DNA of 11,820 nucleotides from CALJEL01 sp041082235 (GTDB lineage: Bacteria; Nitrospirota; Thermodesulfovibrionia; Thermodesulfovibrionales; CALJEL01), in the NCBI GenBank assembly GCA_041082235.1, contig JBDOIG010000110.1:1-11820 (forward strand), read 5' to 3'. Shown piece after piece: positions 1-5,767 of the stretch. Made by a program: the position numbers and the translations under genes. Below the pieces are notes generated by a model. It searched no databases, was not told the DNA's origin, and saw only the letters and a list, made by a program, of their open reading frames with translations. The stretch's first letter is position 1. The number at the start of each line of letters is the position of its first letter.

Positions 1-2
1 TT

Positions 3-74
3 GTGCCTGATGAAGAAGGAAGAATTGAGGGTATCATTCATATTCATGATATACTGAAAAAAGGGATAGCCTGA
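3..74 (+). CDS. kdsD: C-terminal end of arabinose-5-phosphate isomerase (KdsD/KpsF-like), partial
   Basis: Only the last 23 residues and the TGA stop lie in the window. The frame reads VPDEEGRIEGIIHIHDILKK and then GIA before the stop. This matches the end of the second CBS domain of KdsD/KpsF/GutQ proteins, which typically finish with a G-(I/V)-(I/L)-H-x-H-D-(L/I)-L-(K/R)-x-G pattern. The family converts ribulose 5-phosphate to arabinose 5-phosphate, the first step toward KDO for lipopolysaccharide, so a Gram-negative envelope is likely. The stop lies 13 nt before the next ATG, so the two genes are probably co-transcribed. The call rests on a short tail; another CBS-domain protein is possible. 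Confidence 0.7.
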   Translation: MPDEEGRIEGIIHIHDILKKGIA

Positions 75-87
75 AGGAGGAGGAATT

Positions 88-678
88 ATGAAGAAATCCC
101 TTGGAGCAAAACCTATCTTGTTTCCAACACCAATCCTTGCAGTAGGCACCTATGATAAAGAAGGTAAGCCAAATGTCATGATAGTTGCCTGGGGAGGAAT
201 ATGCTGCAGCCAGCCGCCATCAATTGCCATATCAGTAAGAAAGGCAACTTATACTTATTCTAATTTGATGGAGAAAAAGGTCTTCACTGTGAGTATCCCA
301 TCTGAAGAGCAACTAAAAGAGGCCGATTATTTTGGCATGGTCTCTGGAAGGCAGGAAGACAAATTCAAGGCAACAGGCCTCACTCCTGAAAAGGCAGAGC
401 ATGTAGATGCACCTTATGTAAAGGAATTCCCTGTAATACTTGAATGCAGGGTAAATCACATTGTAGAGATAGGCCTTCATACTCAGTTCATTGGTGAGAT
501 ACTTGATGTAAAGGTAGATGAAGACAAACTGGATGAAAACAAAAGACCGGATGTGGAAAAGATAAAACCCTTCTTTTTTGTGCCTGAAACAAGGCTTTAC
601 TACGGTACAGGCAAATTCCTTGGAAAGGCCTTCCAGACAGGAAGGGACTTAAAGAGGGGGTCCCCAGAAAATCGTTAG
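88..678 (+). CDS. Flavoredoxin-type flavin reductase family protein (FMN-binding split barrel)
   Basis: A 196-residue protein of the flavin reductase/flavoredoxin family. These cytoplasmic proteins bind FMN in a split β-barrel and pass electrons or reduce flavin. The N-terminal half has the family layout: a PTPILAVGTYD strand (13-23), a PNVMIVAWGG segment (28-37), PPSIAISVR (43-51), and then the YFG...SGRQEDKF segment (81-93) usual in flavoredoxins. Near the C-terminus, YYGTGKFLGKAF (171-182) is also typical. A strong Shine-Dalgarno (AAGGAGGAGG, 74-83) fixes the start at this ATG. The gene follows the kdsD-like end by 13 nt. The last residues, SPENR, and the stop codon are encoded inside a perfect 12 bp inverted repeat, so the tail may be repeat-derived. 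The natural electron partner cannot be read from the sequence. Confidence 0.85.
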   Translation: MKKSLGAKPILFPTPILAVGTYDKEGKPNVMIVAWGGICCSQPPSIAISVRKATYTYSNLMEKKVFTVSIPSEEQLKEADYFGMVSGRQEDKFKATGLTPEKAEHVDAPYVKEFPVILECRVNHIVEIGLHTQFIGEILDVKVDEDKLDENKRPDVEKIKPFFFVPETRLYYGTGKFLGKAFQTGRDLKRGSPENR

Positions 679-689
679 ATTTTCTGGGG
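662..689 (+). repeat. Perfect 12 bp inverted repeat containing the flavoredoxin stop codon
   Basis: CCCCAGAAAATC (662-673) pairs perfectly with GATTTTCTGGGG (678-689) across a GTTA loop. The TAG stop (676-678) lies in the loop and the first base of the 3' arm. The stem is followed by TATTAATTATAA, not a T-run, so it is not a classic intrinsic terminator. It may be a small palindromic element, an RNA 3'-end stabiliser, or a structure affecting translation of the permease gene that starts 12 nt later. Confidence 0.8.
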
Positions 690-701
690 TATTAATTATA
701 A

Positions 702-1580
702 ATGCCCATCTGGGTGGTCCTCGCCCTTGGTGCAGCATTTACACTTGCCACCTCAGATGCACTTACAAAAAGGGCTGTAAAGGACCAGGACGAATACCTT
801 GTTGCATGGACAAGGCTTCTCTTTACACTTCCATTGCTTGGAGGTCTCTGGTTTTTTATTGAGATACCAGAGATTGACAGGACATTCTTCCTGGCCTTTT
901 TCTCCTCTCTTCCACTCGAGGTCATTACCGTCTTCCTCTATATTAAGGCCTTAAAAATTTCTCCCCTCAGTCTTACACTACCATTTTTGAGCCTCACTCC
1001 GATTTTTCTGATACTCTCATCAAGGATAATTGCTGGTGAGACTATCTCACCTCTTGCTGGAGCAGGGATAATGCTTATTGTTACAGGTGGATATATGCTC
1101 AATATCTCCACTGCAAGGATAGGGTTCCTTGAACCCTTCAGGGCAATAACCAAAGAGAAAGGTGCGCTTTATATGATAGCAGTAGCCTTTATATACAGCA
1201 TCACCTCATCCCTTGGCAAGGTTGCAATTGAGCATTCATCACCTTTGTTTTTCGGTATTACCTACTTCACGGTGCTGGTAATACTGACCGCTCCAGTAAG
1301 CCTCTGGCTTGGAAGGAAGAATATTAAAAGATTCCTTTTTGAAGGAACCTATAAAAGGCTTTTCATTCCTGGCATACTCTATGGGCTCATGATAGTATTC
1401 CACATGCTGAGCCTTGACCTCACGAAGGTCTCCTATATGATATCTGTAAAAAGGCTAAGCCTCCTCATAGGAGTTATCTACGGACATATATTCTTCAAGG
1501 AAAAGAATTTCAGAGAAAGACTCCTTGGCACATGCTTCATGCTTGGAGGGTTTGTGATACTGGTAAATAGCGGTGAATGA
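702..1580 (+). CDS. EamA/DMT-family membrane transporter
   Basis: A 292-residue, very hydrophobic protein with about ten predicted membrane segments (roughly 3-22, 33-53, 62-81, 90-109, 116-135, 155-173, 184-203, 221-238, 242-262, 273-289). The two five-helix halves are typical of the drug/metabolite transporter superfamily. Each half has the EamA pattern in which a short charged loop precedes a helix rich in S, P and L: KALKISPLSLTLPFLSLTP (82-100) in the first half and DLTKVSYMISVKRLS (239-253) in the second. The protein sits in the inner membrane and probably exports or imports a small metabolite that the sequence does not reveal. It starts 23 nt after the flavoredoxin stop with no good Shine-Dalgarno; the nearest G-rich stretch is the hairpin arm at 686-689. 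Read-through from upstream is the likely expression mode. Confidence 0.85.
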   Translation: MPIWVVLALGAAFTLATSDALTKRAVKDQDEYLVAWTRLLFTLPLLGGLWFFIEIPEIDRTFFLAFFSSLPLEVITVFLYIKALKISPLSLTLPFLSLTPIFLILSSRIIAGETISPLAGAGIMLIVTGGYMLNISTARIGFLEPFRAITKEKGALYMIAVAFIYSITSSLGKVAIEHSSPLFFGITYFTVLVILTAPVSLWLGRKNIKRFLFEGTYKRLFIPGILYGLMIVFHMLSLDLTKVSYMISVKRLSLLIGVIYGHIFFKEKNFRERLLGTCFMLGGFVILVNSGE

Positions 1581-1586
1581 AAAAAC

Positions 1587-1610
1587 AGGGGCTATCCCTA
1601 ATTATTTTTT
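1587..1610 (+). terminator. Weak candidate terminator after the EamA gene
   Basis: AGGG (1587-1590) can pair with CCCT (1596-1599) over a five-base loop, followed after a few bases by a six-T run (1605-1610). The stem is only 4 bp, so this is a weak call. It lies between the permease stop and the promoter of the HAD gene. Confidence 0.3.
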
Positions 1611-1611
1611 C

Positions 1612-1620
1612 TGTTATAAT
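1612..1620 (+). promoter_or_regulatory. Extended -10 promoter of the HAD gene
   Basis: TGTTATAAT is a perfect extended -10 element (TGn plus TATAAT). I see no convincing -35. The hexamer ends 5 nt before the ATG at 1626, which would put the transcription start at about the A of the start codon. No Shine-Dalgarno is present, so a leaderless transcript is predicted. Confidence 0.65.
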
Positions 1621-1625
1621 TAACA

Positions 1626-2297
1626 ATGCTCCTACTTTTTGACATAGATGGCACACTTATTGATTCTGGTGAGGCAGGTACAAGGTCTCTGAATCTTGCC
1701 TTTTGGGAACTCTTCTCCATAATTGATGCCTTCAGGGATATACAGATGGCTGGCAAGACAGATATCCAGATAATGAAAGAGGGACTTTTAAGGCATGGCA
1801 TATCTGTTGATGGAAACCTTCCCAGCATTGTTGAGAGTTATCTTAGAAATCTCAGAAGGGAAATCCATAATCCCTGGAGACACCTTAAGCCCGGCATAAA
1901 GGAGCTTCTTGAAAATCTATCAGAAAAAAGATATATCCACCTCGGTCTCCTTACAGGCAATCTTGAACAGGGTGCAAGGATAAAGCTTGAGCCTTTTGGA
2001 TTGAATAGATACTTTCCCTCGGGTGCCTTTGGAAGTGACCATGAAGACAGAAACAGTCTTCTGCCCATCGCAATAGAAAGGTTTAAGCGTCTCACGGGAA
2101 GGAATTTCAATCCAGAGGATTGTATTGTTATTGGAGACACTCCAAGGGATGTTTATTGCTCAAAGCCCTATGGTGCGAGGTGTATAGCCGTTGCCACAGG
2201 TCCTTATAAGGCAGAGACTTTAAAGAAGGCAGGAGCTGATGTAGTATTTGAAGATATGGGAAACATTAAAGAGGTTCTCAATTTTCTGGGGCTTTAA
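1626..2297 (+). CDS. HAD-superfamily hydrolase (phosphoglycolate phosphatase-like)
   Basis: A 223-residue cytoplasmic phosphatase of the haloacid dehalogenase superfamily. Motif I is FDIDGTLIDSG (5-15), with nucleophile D6 and acid/base D8. Motif II is the threonine in LLTGN (T110). A lysine for motif III is probably K120. Motif IV is IGDTPRDVYC (169-178), with Mg-binding D171 and D175. The insert between motifs I and II is an α-helical cap (about 16-90), as in the phosphoglycolate phosphatase/β-phosphoglucomutase group. The exact substrate is not determined by these motifs. The start has no Shine-Dalgarno but lies right behind an extended -10 box. The 3' end (CTTTAA) overlaps the last bases of a converging hicA remnant by 3 nt. 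Confidence 0.85.
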   Translation: MLLLFDIDGTLIDSGEAGTRSLNLAFWELFSIIDAFRDIQMAGKTDIQIMKEGLLRHGISVDGNLPSIVESYLRNLRREIHNPWRHLKPGIKELLENLSEKRYIHLGLLTGNLEQGARIKLEPFGLNRYFPSGAFGSDHEDRNSLLPIAIERFKRLTGRNFNPEDCIVIGDTPRDVYCSKPYGARCIAVATGPYKAETLKKAGADVVFEDMGNIKEVLNFLGL

Positions 2298-2524
2298 ATC
2301 TGGTTTAACAATTCAAAATATTGCTCTCTTGTCATGCCTGCAGTCTTCATATTATTTTATTATCTCCAAATCAATTTCCTCATATTCAGGAATTACTATA
2401 GCCCTCTTTGCACCTGGGCATATCAGGGTATGGTGGGAACCACTCTTTTTTTATATTTACACCCAAATGCCTCAAAAATCTTTATCAGAATTTTCCAGTG
2501 GACAGGACTTATCTTCTGATTCAT
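2294..2524 (-). pseudogene. hicA: Broken HicA-family toxin gene (mRNA interferase)
   Basis: Read on the minus strand from an ATG at 2524, this region gives consecutive pieces of a HicA/YcfA-type protein in shifted frames. The first piece is SPVHWKILIKIFEAFGC followed by KYKK, and it stops at a TGA (2425-2423). The second, in another frame, contains GSHHTLICPG and VIPEYEEIDLEII. The third contains MKTAGMTREQYFELL and ends with TAA at 2296-2294. One indel lies at or near the seven-A run (2452-2446). Another fits loss of 2 nt near 2357-2351, where AAA-TAAT-ATG stands in place of an expected AAA-AAT-AAT-ATG. GSHH carries the family's catalytic histidine. HicA toxins bind and cleave mRNA; this copy cannot make a full toxin. 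The start overlaps the hicB remnant stop as ATGA. Confidence 0.8.
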
Positions 2525-2799
2525 CCTACTGAAACAGGATACCTCTCAAACCCTATCATCTCTCTCTGAGGTATTATTTCACCGTCTTTAATCTCAAAAC
2601 CACATTCAAAAAGATATTCCTCAAGGTCCCCATTTCTTCCATCTCTTCAAACTGGAGCTTTATTACTTCAAGAAGATTTTTTCGCCTCCTCAGGTGTGCT
2701 ACCCTGCGAAACAAAGTCAAGCTCCGGTGCCTTTGCTATATACCATTTTCCACTCTGCCAGATCTCTATGGTTAGATTTTTAAAATTAAGGGTTCTCAT
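2521..2799 (-). pseudogene. hicB: Frameshifted HicB-family antitoxin gene
   Basis: The minus-strand ATG at 2799 has a textbook Shine-Dalgarno (AGGAGG, 2811-2806, 6 nt spacing) and opens MRTLNFKNLTIEIWQ, then GKWYIAKAPELDFVSQG and TPEEAKK. This is the usual start of a small HicB antitoxin. At a six-A run (2682-2677) the frame slips and ends at TGA (2670-2668). Removing one A restores NLLEVIKLQFEEMEEMG. A second slip at a four-G run (2631-2628) restores EEYLFECGFEIKDGEIIP and finally GFERYPVSVG, with TGA at 2523-2521. The two shifts are of opposite sign, but the premature stop lies between them. In an intact module HicB neutralises HicA and usually represses its own promoter. The order here is antitoxin first, then toxin. 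Confidence 0.85.
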
Positions 2800-2833
2800 C
2801 TCTAACCTCCTTTTTTATAAAACCTCTAAATTC

Positions 2834-2842
2834 AGTATACCA
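2834..2842 (-). promoter_or_regulatory. Extended -10 promoter of the hicBA remnant
   Basis: On the minus strand, TGGTATACT is an extended -10 element. It lies just after the cation-efflux gene stop and about 35 nt before the hicB start. The predicted transcript would have a short leader that includes the AGGAGG. The module's own promoter therefore still looks intact although the genes are broken. No -35 was found. Confidence 0.55.
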
Positions 2843-2848
2843 GATTAC

Positions 2849-3712
2849 TTAACCCTTCTGCCTGGGCTCAAGATGCACCACCACATCCTTAATAGCAGGT
2901 ATCTCCTTTTTTAATCTCTCCTCAACCCTGTCTGCAATGTCATGGGCCTCCTGAAGTGAAAGGGTTTTTTCTACCTCTACATGGAGGTCAAGGAATACAC
3001 ATTCCCTTGTACCCCTTGTTCTGATATCATGGCATCCTGTAACACCATCTACACCCATTACAAGCCTGCATATCTCTTCCTTATCCATCTGAACTGTATC
3101 AACAAGAATATCCACTGCACTTCTTATTATTCTGAAACCAACCAGGGCTATCACAAACCCTACAATAAAACCGGTAATTGCATCAGCCTGTGGGATACCG
3201 AGCTTTGACAGAGCTAAACCACCTATCACTCCTGTGGTAACAAGGATGTCTGAGCCTGTATGTCCTGCATCAGCCATCAGATATTCACTCTTAAATAACC
3301 TCGCCCTTGAAACCTCATAGCGATTGACAAAGATATTAATCACAAGTGTTAAGAGCATTATTATGAAAACAGGAGCACTTACCTCAAGTGTTTTATTTTC
3401 CATAAATGCCCTGATGGATTTTTTGAAAATCTCGAGGCAGGTAAAGAATATCACAATCCCGATACCAATGGTAAAAAGGGTCTCAAATTTTCTATGACCG
3501 TAGGGATGTCTTTCATCAGGCGGGCTTGAGGAAAGTGTTATTCCAATGTAGCCAACTATATTTGATATACCATCAAAGAGAGAATGGAAACCATCAGAGA
3601 GTATAGCCACAGACTTTATTGAATAGCCAAGGATAATCTTTGTGATTGACACAAGAAAGTTCAATAGAAGGGTTATAAGAAGGACCTTCTTAATCTCTTC
3701 TGTCCTCTCCAT
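2849..3712 (-). CDS. Cation diffusion facilitator (CDF) family metal efflux transporter
   Basis: A 287-residue inner-membrane protein of the CDF/FieF type, which exports divalent metal ions in exchange for protons. About six membrane helices fall within residues 8-200. The metal site reads D40-G-F-H43-S-L-F-D47 in helix 2 and H151-T-G-S-D155 in helix 5. The HxxxD/HxxxD arrangement is common in zinc-exporting members, so Zn2+ is a reasonable but unproven substrate. The loop ERHPYGHRKFETL (68-80) is a family hallmark. Residues from about 205 form the cytoplasmic dimerisation domain. The start overlaps the end of tgt by 23 nt, and a GAGGT Shine-Dalgarno lies 6 nt before the ATG, so the two genes are translated from one mRNA. 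The functional link to tgt, itself a zinc enzyme, is only positional. Confidence 0.9.
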   Translation of the reverse strand: MERTEEIKKVLLITLLLNFLVSITKIILGYSIKSVAILSDGFHSLFDGISNIVGYIGITLSSSPPDERHPYGHRKFETLFTIGIGIVIFFTCLEIFKKSIRAFMENKTLEVSAPVFIIMLLTLVINIFVNRYEVSRARLFKSEYLMADAGHTGSDILVTTGVIGGLALSKLGIPQADAITGFIVGFVIALVGFRIIRSAVDILVDTVQMDKEEICRLVMGVDGVTGCHDIRTRGTRECVFLDLHVEVEKTLSLQEAHDIADRVEERLKKEIPAIKDVVVHLEPRQKG

Positions 3713-4823
3713 TAATTACCTCTGTAGCCTGACCTTCAAATACACCTGACCAGTGCTTTTTGAATCCTTCAAATCTTCCTTCCTCTATTGCCCGCCTCAT
3801 ATTTTTAAAAAAATTCAGGTAGAAATAAAGATTATGTATAGTATTGAGCCTCATTGAGAGTATCTCCTTTGTAAGGAAGAGATGCCTGAGATAGGACCTT
3901 GAGAAGTTCCTGCAGGTGTAACAATCGCATTCAGGATCAAGGGGAGAATTGTCATATTTAAATTCTTGCCTTTTAATGCTCAGCCTGCCCTGACTCGTAA
4001 AGAGTGTCCCATTCCTTGCATTCCTTGTGGGCATCACACAGTCAAACATATCAAAACCCTTCTCCACTGCATAAAGCACATCAAGGAGGTCTCCCACTCC
4101 CATAAGATAGCGTGGCTTATCCTCTGGCATTGCCTCACCAAGATAATCTATTATTTCATACATGAGCTCCTTTGGTTCATCAACACTGAGACCGCCAACA
4201 GCATAGCCGTCAAAACCCATCTCAACGAGTCTTTGAAGGCATTCCATCCTGAGGTCTCTGTACATGCCACCCTGGATAATGCCAAAAAGTGCCTGACCAT
4301 GGTTCTTCAGTTCCCTGCACCTCTCTGCCCATCCAAGTGTAAGGTTCATGGATTTCATGGCATATTCATAGGTGGCTGGATAGGGAGTGCATTCATCAAA
4401 GACCATGGCTATGTCTGAGCCAAGAATTCCCTGAATCTTCATTGCCTCATCAGGGCCAAGAAAATGTAATGACCCATCTATATGGGATCGGAACCATACA
4501 CCCACATCAGTAATCTCCCTTAATGTAGAAAGACTGTAGACCTGAAAACCTCCGCTGTCTGTTAGTATCGGACCATCCCAGGACATGAATTTATGAAGTC
4601 CGCCAGCATTTTCAATAACATCCATACCAGGCCTGAGATAAAGGTGATAGGTATTGGAGAGGATTATTTCAGCTCCTATTTCTTTGAGCTCATGAGGTGA
4701 AAGGGCCTTTACAGTGGCATTTGTTCCTACCGGCATGAAGGCGGGTGTGTTTACAACACCCCTCTCAAGGGTCAGCATGCCCCGCCTCGCCCGTGCATCT
4801 TTATTGAATACCTTGAACTTCAT
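3690..4823 (-). CDS. tgt: tRNA-guanine(34) transglycosylase, queuosine pathway
   Basis: A full-length 377-residue bacterial Tgt. It swaps guanine at position 34 of tRNAs with GUN anticodons for the queuosine precursor preQ1. The active-site pieces are present: general acid/base D89 in TDSGGFQVYSL (88-98), the substrate loop YAVGGLSVDEP (207-217), nucleophile D261 in FDCVMPTRNARNGTLF (260-275), and a zinc site C299-x-C301-x2-C304 with H330. The offset of three residues from the E. coli numbering is constant. SNTYHLYLRPG (56-66) is also a family signature. No Shine-Dalgarno precedes the ATG; a TATAAT box sits 9 nt upstream. The gene overlaps the downstream CDF gene by 23 nt. No queA or yajC neighbour lies in the window. 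Confidence 0.97.
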   Translation of the reverse strand: MKFKVFNKDARARRGMLTLERGVVNTPAFMPVGTNATVKALSPHELKEIGAEIILSNTYHLYLRPGMDVIENAGGLHKFMSWDGPILTDSGGFQVYSLSTLREITDVGVWFRSHIDGSLHFLGPDEAMKIQGILGSDIAMVFDECTPYPATYEYAMKSMNLTLGWAERCRELKNHGQALFGIIQGGMYRDLRMECLQRLVEMGFDGYAVGGLSVDEPKELMYEIIDYLGEAMPEDKPRYLMGVGDLLDVLYAVEKGFDMFDCVMPTRNARNGTLFTSQGRLSIKRQEFKYDNSPLDPECDCYTCRNFSRSYLRHLFLTKEILSMRLNTIHNLYFYLNFFKNMRRAIEEGRFEGFKKHWSGVFEGQATEVINGEDRRD

Positions 4824-4832
4824 ATGGTTTTT

Positions 4833-4838
4833 ATTATA
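4833..4838 (-). promoter_or_regulatory. -10 box upstream of tgt
   Basis: TATAAT on the minus strand ends 9 nt before the tgt ATG (4823), giving a predicted 5' leader of only a few bases. The surrounding ATTATAAT is a palindrome, so a -10 can also be read on the plus strand (4835-4840). The -35 is not evident. Confidence 0.5.
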
Positions 4839-4926
4839 ATACAGAGCAGTAGCCCGGCAGTTAATAAAATATTCTTAGAAACTCAGCCTGTTCTGTTACG
4901 CTAATGCTCTGCTGTTCTATTTTTTA

Positions 4927-4935
4927 TGATATAAT
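4927..4935 (+). promoter_or_regulatory. Extended -10 promoter of the PilZ gene
   Basis: TGATATAAT is a perfect extended -10. It ends 5 nt before the ATG at 4941, with no Shine-Dalgarno between. As for the HAD gene, transcription would start at about the first codon. Confidence 0.6.
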
Positions 4936-4940
4936 ATGCC

Positions 4941-5261
4941 ATGGATGAAAAAAGGAGGCATCCGAGAGAGCCGGTTTTAGAGAACATAATCTTCTCATTA
5001 AATATACATGAGTTTCTTGAGACTAAAAGGGTAGAGGCAGAGGGTAAGATTATAAACAGGAGTGAAAGCGGGTTATGCCTTCAAACTCCTTTCCCCCTTG
5101 AGCCAGGCCATGTGCTCATAATAAATCATAATGAGATAGGCCTTGTAAGATGGTCAAGGAGGGTGAATTCTCATTATATAGCAGGGATAATTTTGAGGGG
5201 TAGAGTCCCTCAAACTCCATTGAGCTTTGAGGGGCAAAGCCCCGCAAGCTCCCCTTTTTAA
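4941..5261 (+). CDS. PilZ-domain protein, probable cyclic-di-GMP receptor
   Basis: A small, 106-residue, cytoplasmic, single-domain protein. It has both parts of the c-di-GMP-binding PilZ signature: an arginine motif (RRHPR, about 5-9) and N-R-S-E-S-G (39-44), which fits (D/N)xSxxG. The rest looks like PilZ β-strands, ending in HYIAGIILRG (78-87). The final 19 or so residues (RVPQTPLS, then FEGQSPASSPF) are encoded by palindromic DNA at 5192-5254 and do not resemble a PilZ fold, so they are probably a repeat-derived tail. The gene may control motility, biofilm or secretion in response to c-di-GMP, but no effector gene adjoins it. It diverges from tgt. The start is set by the extended -10 five bases upstream and the immediate RRHPR motif. 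Confidence 0.8.
   Translation: MDEKRRHPREPVLENIIFSLNIHEFLETKRVEAEGKIINRSESGLCLQTPFPLEPGHVLIINHNEIGLVRWSRRVNSHYIAGIILRGRVPQTPLSFEGQSPASSPF
5192..5214 (+). repeat. Short palindrome inside the PilZ coding end
   Basis: TTTGAGGG (5192-5199) and CCCTCAAA (5207-5214) are perfect complements around a seven-base loop. The element belongs to the same GGG/CCC palindrome cluster as the units downstream, and it encodes the join between the PilZ fold and its odd tail. Confidence 0.7.
5222..5259 (+). terminator. GC-rich hairpin with T-run at the end of the PilZ gene
   Basis: GAGCTT (5222-5227) pairs with AAGCTC (5246-5251), and an inner GGGGC-AAA-GCCCC stem (5231-5243) completes a long hairpin with one mismatch and one bulge. 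CCC and five T's follow (5255-5259), ending in the PilZ stop codon. It could serve as an intrinsic terminator. Its core GGGGCAAAGCCCC is the same as in the first 34 bp repeat further on, so it may equally be another copy of that element. Confidence 0.5.
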
Positions 5262-5276
5262 TTTATAATAGAATAT

Positions 5277-5378
5277 TTTTGGGGATTTAAAGGGGCAAAG
5301 CCCCTTTAAGTTTTGGGGTTTTAAAGGGGTTACACCCCTTTAAGTTCTGGGGTTTTAAAGGGGCTTTGCCCCTTTAAG
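5277..5378 (+). repeat. Three tandem 34 bp palindromic repeats
   Basis: The copies lie at 5277-5310, 5311-5344 and 5345-5378 with no gaps. Each has the form TTYTGGGG-WTTTAAAGGGG-loop-CCCCTTTAAG. The three differ almost only in the loop: CAAAG, TTACA and CTTTG. The first and third loops are reverse complements of each other. Each copy can form a stem of about 10 bp. The block fills the space between the PilZ gene and the DUF6485-like gene and ends directly at the latter's Shine-Dalgarno. There are no spacers, so it is not a CRISPR array. Confidence 0.9.
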
Positions 5379-5391
5379 GAAGGAAATATTA

Positions 5392-5586
5392 ATGGACTGT
5401 CCAAGAATTGATAGAAATAAAAAATACTGTAACTGCTCCTATGAGCCGTGCTCAAAGAAATTCAGGTGCTGTGACTGTCTTCATTATCACAGGCAGAATG
5501 GAGAATTGCCTGCCTGCTTCTTTTCTCCTGAAATAGAGAAGACTTATGATAGAAGCATAAGGAATTTTATAAAGCATTATAGATAA
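5392..5586 (+). CDS. Small cysteine-rich protein, DUF6485-like
   Basis: A 64-residue protein with eight cysteines (C3, C13, C15, C20, C26, C27, C29, C42) and a HYH pair (31-33). The arrangement C-P-x6-N-x2-Y-C-x-C, then CC-x-C-x3-H and ELPACFF-x6-T-Y-D-R-S matches my memory of the DUF6485 family of small proteins in anaerobes. Function is unknown; the spacing suggests a zinc-ribbon-like or other metal-binding fold. There is no signal peptide, so it is probably cytoplasmic. A good Shine-Dalgarno (AAGGAAGG) ends a few bases before the ATG and abuts the last palindromic repeat. The palindromes may shape its 5' leader. tRNA-Leu follows 37 nt downstream. Confidence 0.75.
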   Translation: MDCPRIDRNKKYCNCSYEPCSKKFRCCDCLHYHRQNGELPACFFSPEIEKTYDRSIRNFIKHYR

Positions 5587-5593
5587 TAAGCTT

Positions 5594-5614
5594 TTCTGAT
5601 TTCTGACTTCTGAC
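5594..5614 (+). repeat. Three tandem TTCTGAY heptamers
   Basis: TTCTGAT, TTCTGAC and TTCTGAC follow one another without gaps between the DUF6485-like stop and the tRNA. No function is evident; it may be a simple microsatellite-like repeat. Confidence 0.7.
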
Positions 5615-5623
5615 CTCTCTATA

Positions 5624-5709
5624 GCCGGTGTGGTGGAATGGCAGACGCAGGGGACTCAAAATCCCCCGCCCTTCGGGGCATGTGGGTTCAAATCCCACCA
5701 CCGGCACCA
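5624..5709 (+). tRNA. tRNA-Leu (CAA anticodon), CCA encoded
   Basis: An 86 nt class II tRNA. The acceptor arms GCCGGTG (5624-5630) and CACCGGC (5699-5705) pair fully, and A plus an encoded CCA follow. The anticodon stem GGGGA/TCCCC (5650-5654, 5662-5666) holds loop CTCAAAA, with anticodon CAA at 5657-5659, which reads UUG leucine codons. The long variable arm around CGCCCTTCGGGGCA confirms the leucine/serine class. The T arm is GTGGG-TTCAAAT-CCCAC (5682-5698). It converges with the oppF-like gene, whose stop lies 58 nt away. No integrase or duplicated att end was seen near it. Confidence 0.97.
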
Positions 5710-5767
5710 CTCCAGAGCAGAAGGCAAAATAGCGCTGAGGAACGGAAGAGTGAAAGTAAAATCTGAA

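Noticed and set aside
2248..2914. Plus-strand open frames at 2248-2532, 2334-2519 and 2696-2914
   Set aside because: They are antisense to the hicBA remnant and the CDF end, lack ribosome sites, and have no recognisable protein character.
3966..4418. 150-codon plus-strand open frame
   Set aside because: It lies wholly antisense to tgt, whose motifs are intact in the other strand; its own sequence is His/Cys-rich with no domain pattern.
5277..5378. CRISPR-like repeat array
   Set aside because: The three 34 bp copies are directly adjacent with no spacers, are palindromic throughout, and have no cas genes nearby.
5624..5767. tRNA-Leu as an integration site for a mobile element
   Set aside because: No integrase, no repeated tRNA 3' end and no change in gene character was found next to it.
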